From NCBI GenBank assembly GCA_054601695.1, contig BAAHQB010000064.1, positions 744,001-808,000 of the forward strand: a stretch of DNA of 64,000 nt, read 5' to 3'. Below, piece by piece: positions 1-59,233 of the stretch. The notes beneath the pieces are model-generated. The model worked only from the letters and a program-made list of their open reading frames with translations. It had not been told where the DNA came from and did not search any database. This DNA comes from Amorphochlora amoebiformis. Lineage: Eukaryota; Cercozoa; Chlorarachniophyceae. Within the stretch, counting starts at the first letter, position 1. Each line of letters starts with the position of its first letter. The position numbers and the translations under genes are program-made.

Positions 1-53
1 TAATATTTATATATAAATATATATAATATACCTATATATATATATATAATATA

Positions 54-96
<43 letters not shown>

Positions 97-185
97 ATAT
101 ATAGGTATGTATAAATATACATACCAATATAGATATATACAGACTATCTATGAATGCTTGTATGTATTTTAATGTACAAATAATA

Positions 186-224
<39 letters not shown>

Positions 225-343
225 GTATGTGCATATTGAACATATATACATACATATATATATATATATATTTATAATATAAGTATATTATATATGTTAT
301 ATTTATATATACGTATATCATACCCTTATATATTAGAGAAAAG
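1..343. repeat. AT-dinucleotide-rich DNA, probable intron of gene A
   Basis: Runs of (TA)n broken by short degenerate AT-rich words. No exon-like island with usable splice borders is seen. Since the first exon I can support at 344 has an acceptor in front of it, this stretch is most likely the 3' part of an intron of gene A, whose 5' end lies outside the window. Confidence 0.6.
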
Positions 344-7018
<6,675 letters not shown>

Positions 7019-7539
7019 CCGCTGAACGGACCTAAACTTACTTGACGATTAAGACTAGAAGAGAGGTCCAACTGTGACACATCATAACAATTGACAAATG
7101 ATTGATAATCATCAGTGTGGATTATACTCTAGTATACAGTAGATCTATTACACTCTAGTAAACTTCTAGAACTTCCGAATTGATTATCAAGATTATCAAT
7201 AAGCACTAACCGAAATCGATGATGTATCATAATCTCCTAAATCTCTACACATATTCTAGATATTATGACTAGATATAGCTGGACGGCCATGTGAGACCAT
7301 TCATTTAGATTGTCAGGATTATAGGTTATACACATGAAATTCATATGAAACTAGTAACTCGAAATGAATGTGCACACCTACAAGACCCATATTTTTCTAG
7401 TATTAATATTATCGTTTACAGCATACGGCTAGAAATAGTTTCTAGCAGTAATTTAGGTAATATCATATTGTTTATTTAAACAATTTGAAACGCTAGCTAC
7501 AGCTAGATAGCTATGCAACTTCTGGAACTTAGTAGCCGA
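7019..7539. other. Convergent spacer between gene A and SRPRA, TA-free
   Basis: Unique sequence without long microsatellites, in contrast to the introns on both sides. No further exon is seen. It must carry the 3' UTRs of both genes. Confidence 0.6.
7471..7476 (-). terminator. Candidate polyadenylation signal of SRPRA
   Basis: AATAAA on the - strand, 64 bases after the SRPRA stop codon, in the spacer. This is the expected position, but a single hexamer in AT-rich DNA is weak evidence. Confidence 0.4.
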
Positions 7540-20011
<12,472 letters not shown>

Positions 20012-20818
20012 CTAAATACATAGGGGGGGGTTAAGTCGTACTTTCACGACTCCATCTCTGCAGATGACGCGTAAAATCCCATTTCTTCTTGTGTGCTTTT
20101 CGACCATCTAGATATATGTTAATTCTATCTACCATGCTCTCGTGTTGGTATCCCTCCCGGTATCCCTCGAGAAGAAAGTTCTTTGCGACCGTCAGCAGCC
20201 CTTTGGCTCCGTGTCACGAGGTTTTATTTTCTCTAGGATCCGATTCCGGAACACGTGTCTTCTGGATTCCGAAAGATAAAATTTACCATAGCTGGGATGG
20301 TACGTGACTTCACGACTCGTCACGAATTTTCGTGATTCTGCAGCCAATCACGCACCAACTCATGGCCGCCATGGCGTGCCTCGGGTTTATTCTCAGCGTA
20401 ACATCCAACGAATCATTTCTGCAGTCCATGACACGATTTTTACTGTTCACCAGCTGCTTCCCCTTCCACATGCTCAGGTTTCTACCGTCAAGGCGCTCAG
20501 GAGCTTGGAGAGGCGGTAGAAATTTCAGCCCACTGCATGCCAAACCTCCCTCTCTTCCTGTCACTCCTTCCTTTCGACCCTTTTTCTCGGCTTCCCGTTC
20601 GCTCTTTTCTCCTCAAGTTCTCTTCCTTTCTTGTTCCCCTTGCTCTCTTCGTCGCTTGCACTATCTCTCGCACACGTGCATTTTAATACCATACTGAACC
20701 GAACTGACTGAAATCTTGACCCTGTGACTAAGCGAAGTCCTCTCACAGGCATTCCCTATCATTGTAGCTATTCTGAATGCTGCCACATAGTATGCGACAC
20801 TTAAATTCTTTTAAACTC
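20012..20818. promoter_or_regulatory. Divergent spacer between SRPRA and gene C
   Basis: TA-free DNA between head-to-head genes, so it should hold both promoters and the undetected first exon of SRPRA. It has pyrimidine-rich patches (about 20560-20650). Open frames on both strands here lack family resemblance and splice logic, and I do not call them genes. Confidence 0.45.
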
Positions 20819-23725
<2,907 letters not shown>

Positions 23726-23974
23726 GATGTATCCTTGGATAAATCTTAACTTATTTGAGTGTATGCCGCTACGCAATGCGAGCGTGACATGGCCACGGCG
23801 TCACAATAAAATATCTGCGAAACTATCTGAAACCGACAATTCCAATGTCCACCCCCAATTCCCCGAATATGGAATAGAAAGAACTGATGTGGATCTTTGG
23901 TGTAGCCATAGTATCTAGCATACACATGTTCATGGCACACTAGCAGCCTACATTCTATCTACAGTAATGCTCTA

Positions 23975-24012
<38 letters not shown>

Positions 24013-24056
24013 AATAGACAAACATACACACACATATATATATATATATGTATATA

Positions 24057-24142
<86 letters not shown>

Positions 24143-24537
24143 AACGCAGTGGTATTGTGGACATTGGTCCGATTGAAGTCTTTCCGAATTCTGATTTTAA
24201 CTCTCCATGTTGCATGGCTACTTGCTCTTGACTATAAACGAAGAGGGTACTGATGGGTAACATTAGGCGTGACATGCCGTGACGTCACTATGATATGGCG
24301 TGACGTCACGCTTTGTCATGATACCACGAAAGCCCGTTACTACCGGGTTCTGACGGGTAACACCGGGTACTACCGGGTACTACCGGATGATACGATCTCC
24401 GAACGATCTCCAGAATCTCCATCGATCTCGAGCGGTCTACATTAGGGCTACGATAACGTTTCAACACTGTACAGACATGTACTCATCGATCTGCGTTTAC
24501 TGATGCTTTCTGTATTATTGTATCTCTTGCACTAACA

Positions 24538-24572
<35 letters not shown>

Positions 24573-24689
24573 AATATTATTATATAAGTGAAGTATGCAC
24601 CGGACGACATGTGTAAGTTAATACATGTGCATTATATCCACGTACAGAATATATATATATATATATATATTCTACCCTCGCACGCCTAG
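23726..24689. other. Spacer between gene C and the next exon island
   Basis: Unique sequence to about 23965, (TA)n at 23970-24140, a non-repetitive part with the second dispersed-repeat copy, then (TA)n again. No supported exon. Confidence 0.5.
24230..24475 (-). repeat. Dispersed repeat copy 2 (inverted)
   Basis: On the - strand it reads GAAACGTTATC, GGAGAT(T)CTGGAGATC, TACCCGGTA three times over, CCCGGTAGTAACGGG and two TGACGTCA palindromes. This is the same order of words as at 9480-9700. It may be a short mobile or foldback element, but no terminal repeats are clear. Confidence 0.55.
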
Positions 24690-24812
24690 ATCATGCGTCG
24701 TCTTGCTTTGGTATTCAAGATAACTTTGAGTCTACTACGGTCTCCGTATACCTCCGAAGACATGGATTCCTTAGCCCTGCGAAGCAGCGCTAATACTACG
24801 GTATCTTTGCTG
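24690..24812 (+). CDS. Orphan exon-like island
   Basis: Acceptor GCCTAG and donor GTGAGT enclose 41 open codons with an ATG at 24693 (MRRLALVFKITLSLLRS, signal-like). A second frame (FGIQDNFESTTVSVYLRR) runs to a TAA. It is not connected to gene C, which ends at 23725, or to gene D, whose first exon has no acceptor. It may be a 5' exon of D or a separate small gene. Confidence 0.3.
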
Positions 24813-25428
24813 GTGAGTCTCATGTCAGCTCATTCAAACATCCGGACCTCAAATTTGTCAGGTATGGTGAAATTACTTTATATATAATATATTGATACAT
24901 GTAAATATAAATATATGTTTCTATGTATATATATATATGTATGTATTTCTTTATACATATTAATAATTGAGTGAATCTAAGTACATGTATACCTAATATG
25001 TGTACACATGCAGATACGAAACATAATTCGTGTGTAATATATATATGTATATATTATATATATATATATATGTATATATAGATATATATTATACATATAT
25101 ATATATATATTTATGTAAATATCTAAATATTTATTTATACATTTGTGTGTATATATATATATATATATGTGCGTGTACTTATATACATTATATGTATAAA
25201 ATTATATATATATATATATATGGATATATATGTATAAATGTACACACATACACACATACTTGAGCGTATATATATTACATATATTAATATATATATATAA
25301 ATATATATATATGTATTCATATGTATTATTCATATACATATATATATATATATATACATGTACATATGAGTATATACGTCTGTATAAAATCTACATATAA
25401 TACTATATATATATATATATACTTGTGC

Positions 25429-25468
<40 letters not shown>

Positions 25469-25477
25469 CATTTGTGC

Positions 25478-25549
25478 ATGTATATATATAAATATATCCG
25501 TGCCGTCTACACCACGCAAACTGCCTCCGCCGTGGGTCTGACTGCGGGC

Positions 25550-25622
<73 letters not shown>

Positions 25623-26176
25623 ATATATGCTCAAATATTTGTATCCAACATTCACGCACACAAAAGATAACCACCCCCAGCCCCAGACCTTCCAACACCA
25701 CCATCCCTCCAAAGCCTCTGGGAAGTCCTCCAAGCCGACGTCATACACTCCGCCATCAACTCATCCATCCTTCCCGACTCCCTTCGCCAACCCCCCTCAA
25801 GCCTCATCCCGTTCCTCAAGGCCGCTTCCCTCGCCCAAAGGGGCACCCAACGCGGAGCCAAGCATGGCGGCGTGGTCTCGCAAGGAGGGAAAGTAATTGC
25901 CGAGGGGTGGAACCATTGTATGATGCAAGACGATGGGATCGGAAAGATGGCGCGAAAGGTCGTCCATGCCGAGGTTCATTGTCTCTTGGCTCTTGAGAAT
26001 ATGTATGGGGGAAGGGGGGGGGGGTTCAGGGAAGTTGCTGGGAATGGGACGTTGTGGATTGTGGAGCCTTCTGAGGTCGGATTTTGTGGGTGAGGGGTGT
26101 GTTTGTGGGGATAGGTGTTATATTGTAGGGTATTCCATGTTGGAGTATTAAGTATAATATATATATGTATATATAT

Positions 26177-26210
<34 letters not shown>

Positions 26211-26311
26211 CCATACATCCATATATCCATATATCCTGTATATATCTAAATACATGTATATTTAGATTATTATAAAATATGTATATATAGTAGGCATATT
26301 TCGTCCATCGT

Positions 26312-26347
<36 letters not shown>

Positions 26348-26420
26348 TGTGTATTCATGTTTATATATACATATATAGATATATATATGCATATGTAAAT
26401 ATGTACATTATGTATGTATT

Positions 26421-26466
<46 letters not shown>

Positions 26467-26897
26467 CACACATGTGCGTGTGTGTGGGTAATTGTACACA
26501 TACATACATATACATATATATATATATATATACATGTGCGCGTGTGTGTGGGTATGTATATATATATATATATATACACATATATATATATGTGTATAAG
26601 ATACGTTCATATGTATATATACATATATACATATATTATATATATATATATATATGTTATATATATATATATATATGTTATATATATATATATATTAGAT
26701 GTAAATATGTATACATATATATTAGAGATAAATATGTATATATTATATATATATATATACATATATAATATGTCAATTTATATTATATATATATATATAT
26801 ATGTATATATTATGTGTATATAAATATGTATATGTATGTATTGTGTGCATATGTATAAATGAACCATATATCGAAACTCGACAATTTTATAAGTATT

Positions 26898-26969
<72 letters not shown>

Positions 26970-26983
26970 TATGAATATATCTG

Positions 26984-27043
<60 letters not shown>

Positions 27044-27354
27044 TATATATATACATATATATGTGTGTATGCATAATTTATACACATACACACATAAGTA
27101 TTATGCACATAAAACAACCACGCACCCAGGATGGCTCAGGATATGAATGGGCGCACCCATGCCCGTCTTGCACGCAAGCTTTAACCCAAGTTGGAGTGAC
27201 GTCAGTGAGATATAGCTCTCCCGCTGGTGTTCGCGGAGAGAGTTTCGTCGTGAACCCTAACAGTGTCATAGTAGCCCAGCCATACGAGAACGCGAGGGTG
27301 GAGATGAGGATACGATCTTGGAAGGGATTGGGCTTGGAGCGGAGGCCGTCCTAG
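25478..27354 (+). CDS. Cytidine deaminase-fold zinc protein, three exons
   Basis: Exons 25478-25535, 25681-26075 and 27130-27354, phase-consistent, about 225 residues, ending RRPS and TAG. The deaminase core is visible: [19 protein letters not shown] (substrate-side strand), [12 protein letters not shown] with the H-A-E zinc and catalytic motif, and after the second intron [21 protein letters not shown] with the P-C-x-x-C zinc pair and the usual following strand. The spacing and the GxVIAEGxNH pattern fit the CDA/dCMP/RibD-like superfamily. I cannot tell the substrate (free nucleotide, tRNA base or pyrimidine intermediate). A Pro-rich N-terminal extension ([11 protein letters not shown]) precedes the core and a basic tail follows it. 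The first exon is the weakest part: its ATG sits in AT-rich sequence and its donor is GTCTGA. Tail-to-tail with gene E. Confidence 0.75.
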
Positions 27355-27868
27355 CCTTTTCTCAGTTGAATTCTTAATATAAATTGCTGATAATTTTAAC
27401 TCACCCAATAATTATGATTCGATAGCCCACTAGAGCCCATGATGTAAAGTCACATATCTAGATATATTAATATTTTATCTTGTGATGTATTTACTATTTA
27501 AGTAACTTAAGCTCGTAATTATTATCATTCAATTATTACTATTATTACCACTTATTTTATACGCGCTCTACTAGTTACTAATCTAGCACTAGCGTAAAAA
27601 ATACAACAGATACTAGGATAGATATTTATTTCTCTTTATCATCATACATGCGTATGTGTCATGTGCACATAATGATCTCTAGAAATTCGAGATCACTGTC
27701 TTTATCCAGATTTAAAAAAAAAATGATTTCACAGACCGCAGATATAACTAAAAATGAACTCTGAATATTATGATACATTCTAGATATTATTCAGATGGAA
27801 ATTTAAAATTCCTTAAAACTTAAAACTTTAAACTCTGACGTCGCTCTAGTTGCTAGGCTGAGCGACAA
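27355..27868. other. Convergent spacer between genes D and E, TA-free
   Basis: Unique AT-rich sequence without (TA)n tracts; it must carry both 3' UTRs. An AATATAAA-like word follows the D stop at about 27376. Nothing else is supportable. Confidence 0.5.
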
Positions 27869-46438
<18,570 letters not shown>

Positions 46439-46476
46439 CTGTATATTCATTTACACACACATATATATATATATAC

Positions 46477-46512
<36 letters not shown>

Positions 46513-46582
46513 TACATATATATACATAAATATATATATATATATATGCATGATATTATATATATATATATATACATGATAT

Positions 46583-46615
<33 letters not shown>

Positions 46616-46624
46616 ATATATTCA

Positions 46625-46650
46625 TATGTAAAGCTGGCCCGTATATTCAT
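46625..46650 (-). repeat. Acceptor-edge shadow of exon 46438-46398
   Basis: On the - strand, GAATATACGGGCCAGCTTT resembles GAATATACAGGCCCGTTTT at the real acceptor. It lies upstream; the AG is mutated to GG. Confidence 0.5.
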
Positions 46651-46659
46651 TAGGGACCC

Positions 46660-47515
46660 TTGCGGTAACCCTAACTCTATCGAAAACTCTCACCCTTTCT
46701 CCCTAACACTAACCCTAACCCTAGCCACAACTCTAACCAGCCTTAACCCTAACCCTAGTAATAACCCTAACCCTAATCATAACCCTAACCCTAGCAGTAA
46801 CCCTAACCCTAACCCTAGCAGTAACCCTCGCCTCAACCTAACCCTAGCAATACAACCTAACCCTAGCAATACAACCTAACCCTAGCCACAACCCTAACCC
46901 TAGCAATACAACCTGACCTTAGCCACAACCCTAACCCTAGCATACAACCTAACCCTAGCAATACAACCTAACCCTAGCCACAACCCTAACCCTAGCAATA
47001 CAACCTAACCCTAGCAATACAACCTAACCCTAGCAATACAACCTAACCCTAGCAATACAACCTAACCCTAGCCACAACCCTAACCAAGCAATAACCCTGG
47101 CGATAACAACCCTAACCCCAGCCATAACCCTAACCCGAGGTGGCCTTAATCCAAGTCATAACCCTAAACCCTAACCCTAATCGAGTCAATGGTCCTAGGA
47201 CTAAGACATGCTGAATAATCTGATCCTAACCCTAATCAGCCCCACACTATGGAGGAGTCAATGCTGCTCGGACTAAGACATGCTAAATAATCCCATCCTA
47301 ACCCTAATCCCAGAATAATCTGACCCTAACCCTAATCCCAGCATAATCCTAACCGTAACCAGCCATAACCCTAACAGCCCAATTTTTAACCCTGGCCCTA
47401 ACCCTAATGCTCACCACACCGCTGGACCCATCTCGACGCCCCTTAGGTAAAGGTTAGGGTTAGTGTTAGGGTTAGGGTTAGGGTGAGGGTTTGGGTGAGG
47501 AATAGGGTTATATAA
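46660..47515. repeat. Interstitial telomeric tract with AGGAGTCAATG islands
   Basis: CCCTAA with variants (CCCTAGCAATACAACCTAA is locally amplified at 46850-47060), switching to TTAGGG at about 47450-47510. At 47185-47230 and 47255-47300 sits a non-telomeric module, GAGTCAATGGTCCTAGGACT ... GACATGCTGAATAATC, which also occurs inverted at 57870-57925. Confidence 0.9.
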
Positions 47516-47541
47516 ACATATATATATATATATATATATAA

Positions 47542-47635
<94 letters not shown>

Positions 47636-47639
47636 GGAT

Positions 47640-48625
47640 CAAAGGGAGGGAGAGAGAAAGAGAGAGAGGGAGAGAGAAAGAGAGGGGGATAGAAGAGAGG
47701 GGGGAGAGACAGAACAAAGAGTTAGAGAGAAAGAGAGGGAGGGAGAGAAAGGGAGGGAGAGAGAAAGAGAGAGAGAGAGAGAAAGAGACGAGAGAGAAAG
47801 AGAGGGAGAGAGAAAGAGAGGGAGAGACAGAAAGAGAGAGGGAGAGAGAGAGGGAGAGAGAGAAAGAGAGGGAGAGAGAGAAAGAGAGGGAGAGAGAGAA
47901 AGAGAGGGAGAGAGAGAAAGAGAGGGAGAGAGAAAGAGAGGGAGAGAGAAGAAAGAGAGGGAGAGAGAAAGAGAGGGAGAGAGAAGAAAGAGAGGGAGAG
48001 AGAAGAAAGAGAGGGAGAGAGAAGAAAGAGAGAGAGAGAGGAGAGAAAGAGAGGGAGAGAGGAGAGAAAGAGAGGGAGAGAGAAAGAGAGGGAGAGAGAG
48101 AGGGAGAGAGAGAAAGAGAGGGAGAGAGAGAAAGAGAGGGAGAGAGAGAAAGAGAGGGAGAGAGAAAGAGAGGGAGAGAGAGAAAGAGAGGGAGAGAGAG
48201 AAAGAGAGGGAGAGAGAAAGAGAGGGAGAGAGAAAGAGAGGGAGAGAGAAAGAGAGAGAGAGAAAGAGAGAGAGAGAGAAGAAAGAGAGGGAGAGAAGAA
48301 AGAGAGGGAGAGAGAAGAAAGAGAAGAGAGAAGAAAGAGAGGGAGAGAGAAGAAAGAGAGGGAGAGAAAGAGAGGGAGAGAGAAGAAAGAGAGGGAGAGA
48401 GAAAGAGAGGATGAGGGAGAGAGAAGAAAGAGAAGAGAGAAGAAAGAGAGGGAGAGAGAAGAAAGAGAGGGAGAGAGAAAGAGAGGGAGAGAGAAGAAAG
48501 AGAGGGAGAGAGAAAGAGAGGATGAGGGAGAGAGAAAGAGAGGGAGAGAGAAAGAGAGGGAGAGAGAAAGAGAGGGAGAGAGAAAGAGAGGGAGAGAGAA
48601 AGAGAGGGAGAGATAAAGAGAGGAA
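47640..48625 (+). repeat. 1-kb purine tract (GAGAGGGAGAGAAA)n
   Basis: GAAAGAGAGGGAGAGA units on the + strand, a regular 14-20-base period, CU-rich on the - strand. It lies between NHL exons 49809-49749 and 46438-46398. Confidence 0.95.
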
Positions 48626-48894
48626 GAGGTTAGAGGTATAGTTAGGGTTAGGGTTACGGTTAGGTGAAGGGTTACGGTTAGGTTTAAATTACCCCATGGC
48701 CCTGACTCGCACATTTTATTAGCGTTTCTGTGCGTCCTGTATATGTTCTTTAAGAATTATATATAATACATATATATATATATATATATGTATATTTATT
48801 AATATGTACATATATATAGATATGTATATATATATATATGTATATCTAATTTCGTATGAATGTATTCATGTAAATGTAGATATAGGCTAATTAT

Positions 48895-49395
48895 ATTACC
48901 ATGAATAATAATACTAATGATATAATTCTAGTAATAATATCTTCATGTAATATACCTATATATATATATATTAATGATATTATACCATGAAATATAATAA
49001 TAATAATATCTTCATGTAAATATGCATATATGTTAATGATAATATACCATGATAATGATATAATACTTGTAATATATCTTCATGTAATATACCTACATAT
49101 ATTAATGACATTATACCATGAAATATAATAATAATAATATCCTCATGTAAATATACATATATGTTAATGATATTATACCATGATAATGATATAATACTTG
49201 TAATATATCTTCATGTAATATACCTACATATTAATGACATTATACCATGAAATATAATAATAATAATATCTTCATGTAAATATGCATATATGTTAATGAT
49301 ATTATACCATGATAATGATATAATACTTGTAATATATCTTCATGTAATATACCTACATATTAATGACATTATACCATGAAATATAATAATAGTAA
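48895..49395 (+). repeat. AT-rich minisatellite, ~125-base unit
   Basis: The block CTTCATGTAATATACCTACA, TATTAATGACATTATACCAT, GAAATATAATAATAATAATA, then ATCTTCATGTAAATATGCAT and a GTTAATGATATTATACCATG half recurs about four times with few changes. Confidence 0.85.
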
Positions 49396-49431
49396 CTGTA
49401 TGATACTAATTTAGTAATAACGGGTATATAA

Positions 49432-49463
<32 letters not shown>

Positions 49464-49598
49464 ATACTATAGCATGAACAATAATAGTAATGATATAATA
49501 TAGAAATGATAATAACAGTGATATATATATATATATATATATGTATATATGTAAATATGTATACATATAAATGAATATGCACATACACACCCACACAC

Positions 49599-49664
<66 letters not shown>

Positions 49665-49748
49665 TACATATATGTATACATACATATACATATTACATAC
49701 TTAACATATTTATATACAAATATGTCAAATATGTATATATCTACAGAC

Positions 49749-56991
<7,243 letters not shown>

Positions 56992-57108
56992 CTATATATA
57001 CATATGTACATATGCATATATATATATATATATTATGTATATAATTGCTTAGAATAATATACGATATACACATATATACATACACACACGCACATATGTA
57101 TATATATG

Positions 57109-57154
<46 letters not shown>

Positions 57155-57220
57155 AGTATATTCTGTATATAATATAAGTTTATATAGAGGGTTGAATGTA
57201 CGTCAAATATATCCATAATT

Positions 57221-57277
<57 letters not shown>

Positions 57278-57379
57278 TATACACATATATACAATCTATA
57301 TCAATATATATATATTTATATAATGTATATATAAATATATATATGTCAACAATCTATATATTTATATATATACATATCT

Positions 57380-57482
57380 GATCCTAACCCTAACCCTAAC
57401 CCTAACCCTAACCCTAACCCTAATCTTAACCCTAACCTTAACCCTAACCCTAACCTAACCCAACCCTAACTCTAACCCTAAC
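57380..57482 (-). repeat. Interstitial (CCCTAA)n
   Basis: Six perfect CCCTAA units, then variants. It faces a TTAGGG tract 60 bases on. Confidence 0.9.
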
Positions 57483-57544
57483 ACGCCACCTGTCTCTCCC
57501 ACGATTTGAGAGGTAGCCGCGTAGCATTTATGGCAAGACCACCT

Positions 57545-58000
57545 AAAGTTAACCTTAAGCGTTAGGGTTGAGCTAGACTAACGTTAGGAGTTGGGATAGG
57601 GTTTTGAGTTAGGGTTAGGAATAGGATTTCGACTTAGGGCTAGGGTTAGGATCAGCGCTGGGGTTAGGATTAGGGCTAGGGTTAGGATTAGGGTTAGGAT
57701 TAGGGCTAGGGTTAGGAATCACGAAGAAGGTTTGGGCTTGGGTTTGGGTTAGGGTTGGTGGGTATATTGGAGTTAGAGCTTGCTGGATATGTTAGAATTT
57801 GGATTTGGGTTTGAGTTTAGTAAGGGTTAGCGTTTCAATAGGGTTTGTATTTGGATTAGGGTTAGGGTTAGGGTTAGGATCAGATTATTCAGCATGTCTC
57901 AGTCCTAGGACCATTGACTCCTCCACAGGGTTAGGGTTAGGGTTAGGGTTAGGGTTAGGGTTAGGGTTAGGGTTAGGGTTAGGGTTAGGGTTATGGTTTG
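57545..58000 (+). repeat. Interstitial (TTAGGG)n with the shared AGGAGTCAATG module
   Basis: Degenerate then near-perfect TTAGGG (57925-57995). At 57870-57925 lies the inverse of the module at 47185-47230 (GATTATTCAGCATGTCTCAG ... CATTGACTCCT), joined to TTAGGG on both sides. Confidence 0.9.
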
Positions 58001-58014
58001 GACCGAAGAAACGC

Positions 58015-58052
58015 AGTACGCTTTTTTCTGTTACCTGGTTGATACGAAGTAG

Positions 58053-58060
<8 letters not shown>
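58015..58060 (-). repeat. Probable donor-edge shadow of exon 59266-59234
   Basis: On the - strand, ACTTCGTATCAACCAG|GTAACAG resembles CCTTGATACGTACCGG|GTAACG. Downstream, with donor kept. Similarity is modest. Confidence 0.4.
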
Positions 58061-58091
<31 letters not shown>

Positions 58092-58098
58092 TTTCATA

Positions 58099-58165
<67 letters not shown>

Positions 58166-58189
58166 CATATGTATATGTCAGAGCAAGAA

Positions 58190-58680
58190 GACAGCTCGAG
58201 AGAGGGAGGACAAGAGAGAGAGAGAGGGATTAGGGTTAGACTCAGGGTAAGGGTTGGGGCTAGGGTTAGGCTCAGGTTAGGGTTGTGGTTAAGAGTTAAT
58301 CGTGCTAACACACCCCCCCCCTTCTCTCTCTCTCTCAATCTCTCTTTTGCTAAGGTAGGCTCGAAATTCTCTCGAACACCCTCTTTTTTCTCTCTCTCGA
58401 AGTCTCTTTGTGTCAATCTCACACTCTCTTTCTGTTTTTTCTAACGCTAACCCTAACCCTTAGACTAACATTGAGAGAGAGAGAGAGAGAAGAAAAAAAA
58501 TGGGGGGGGGGGGGGTTAGCACGATTAAAAATTCGAGAGAATTTTCGAGGTGTTATGCAGGACCCTAGGAGAGTTCGAGAGAGGGGGCCAGAAAAAAAAT
58601 AGCTATGGAGAGAGTGAAAAAGAGGCTTGGAGAGAAAGATTTGAGGGAGAGTGAGGACCCATGAATGGAGGGAGGAAGGT
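58190..58680 (+). repeat. Mixed GA/CT-rich and TTAGGG-like patches
   Basis: GAGAGAGA at 58198-58230, TTAGGCTCAGGG-type units at 58230-58295, CTCTCTCT at 58320-58435 and GAGAGA/GGGGGG at 58470-58520. CT and GA runs in one span are mutually complementary. No exon is seen. Confidence 0.75.
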
Positions 58681-58852
58681 AGTGTGAAGGTTAAGGAAAC
58701 TGGGCCAGAATCACGTTCAAAGAGTTTCTGAGTGAATATTTGTGAGTATTAATGGAGTTACTATTATTAGTGTTGCTGGGCTTTGATATGATTATTTCTT
58801 TTGAGTTGGGAATAGTGGTGTTGGTTGATGGTGAGCATATGGTATGTATTTG

Positions 58853-58891
<39 letters not shown>

Positions 58892-58920
58892 TTATAAGTA
58901 TATATGTATGTTTATGAATA

Positions 58921-58955
<35 letters not shown>

Positions 58956-59169
58956 GAATACACATATATGTATAGTTGTTAAATAAATATTTATATTTTA
59001 TATATGAGTATTATACATAAATGTATGTATATATATATATATATACATGTACATATATATATATATATATATATAGTATGTATATATATATATATATAAA
59101 TATAAGTATATAATATATTACATAACCATATATGTACACATGCATGTATGTGTGTGTATATATTTTTGT

Positions 59170-59226
<57 letters not shown>

Positions 59227-59233
59227 ACGTTAC

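Noticed and set aside
20304-20697. Overlapping frames on both strands in the SRPRA/gene C spacer
   Set aside because: No family resemblance, no splice logic, and they overlap each other.
25496-25550. [15 protein letters not shown], very like the MCM helicase motif after Walker A
   Set aside because: No Walker A, no acceptor upstream and no second MCM exon nearby. A donor inside it (GTG G|GTCTGA) gives the phase needed for the deaminase exon, so I treat it as coincidence.
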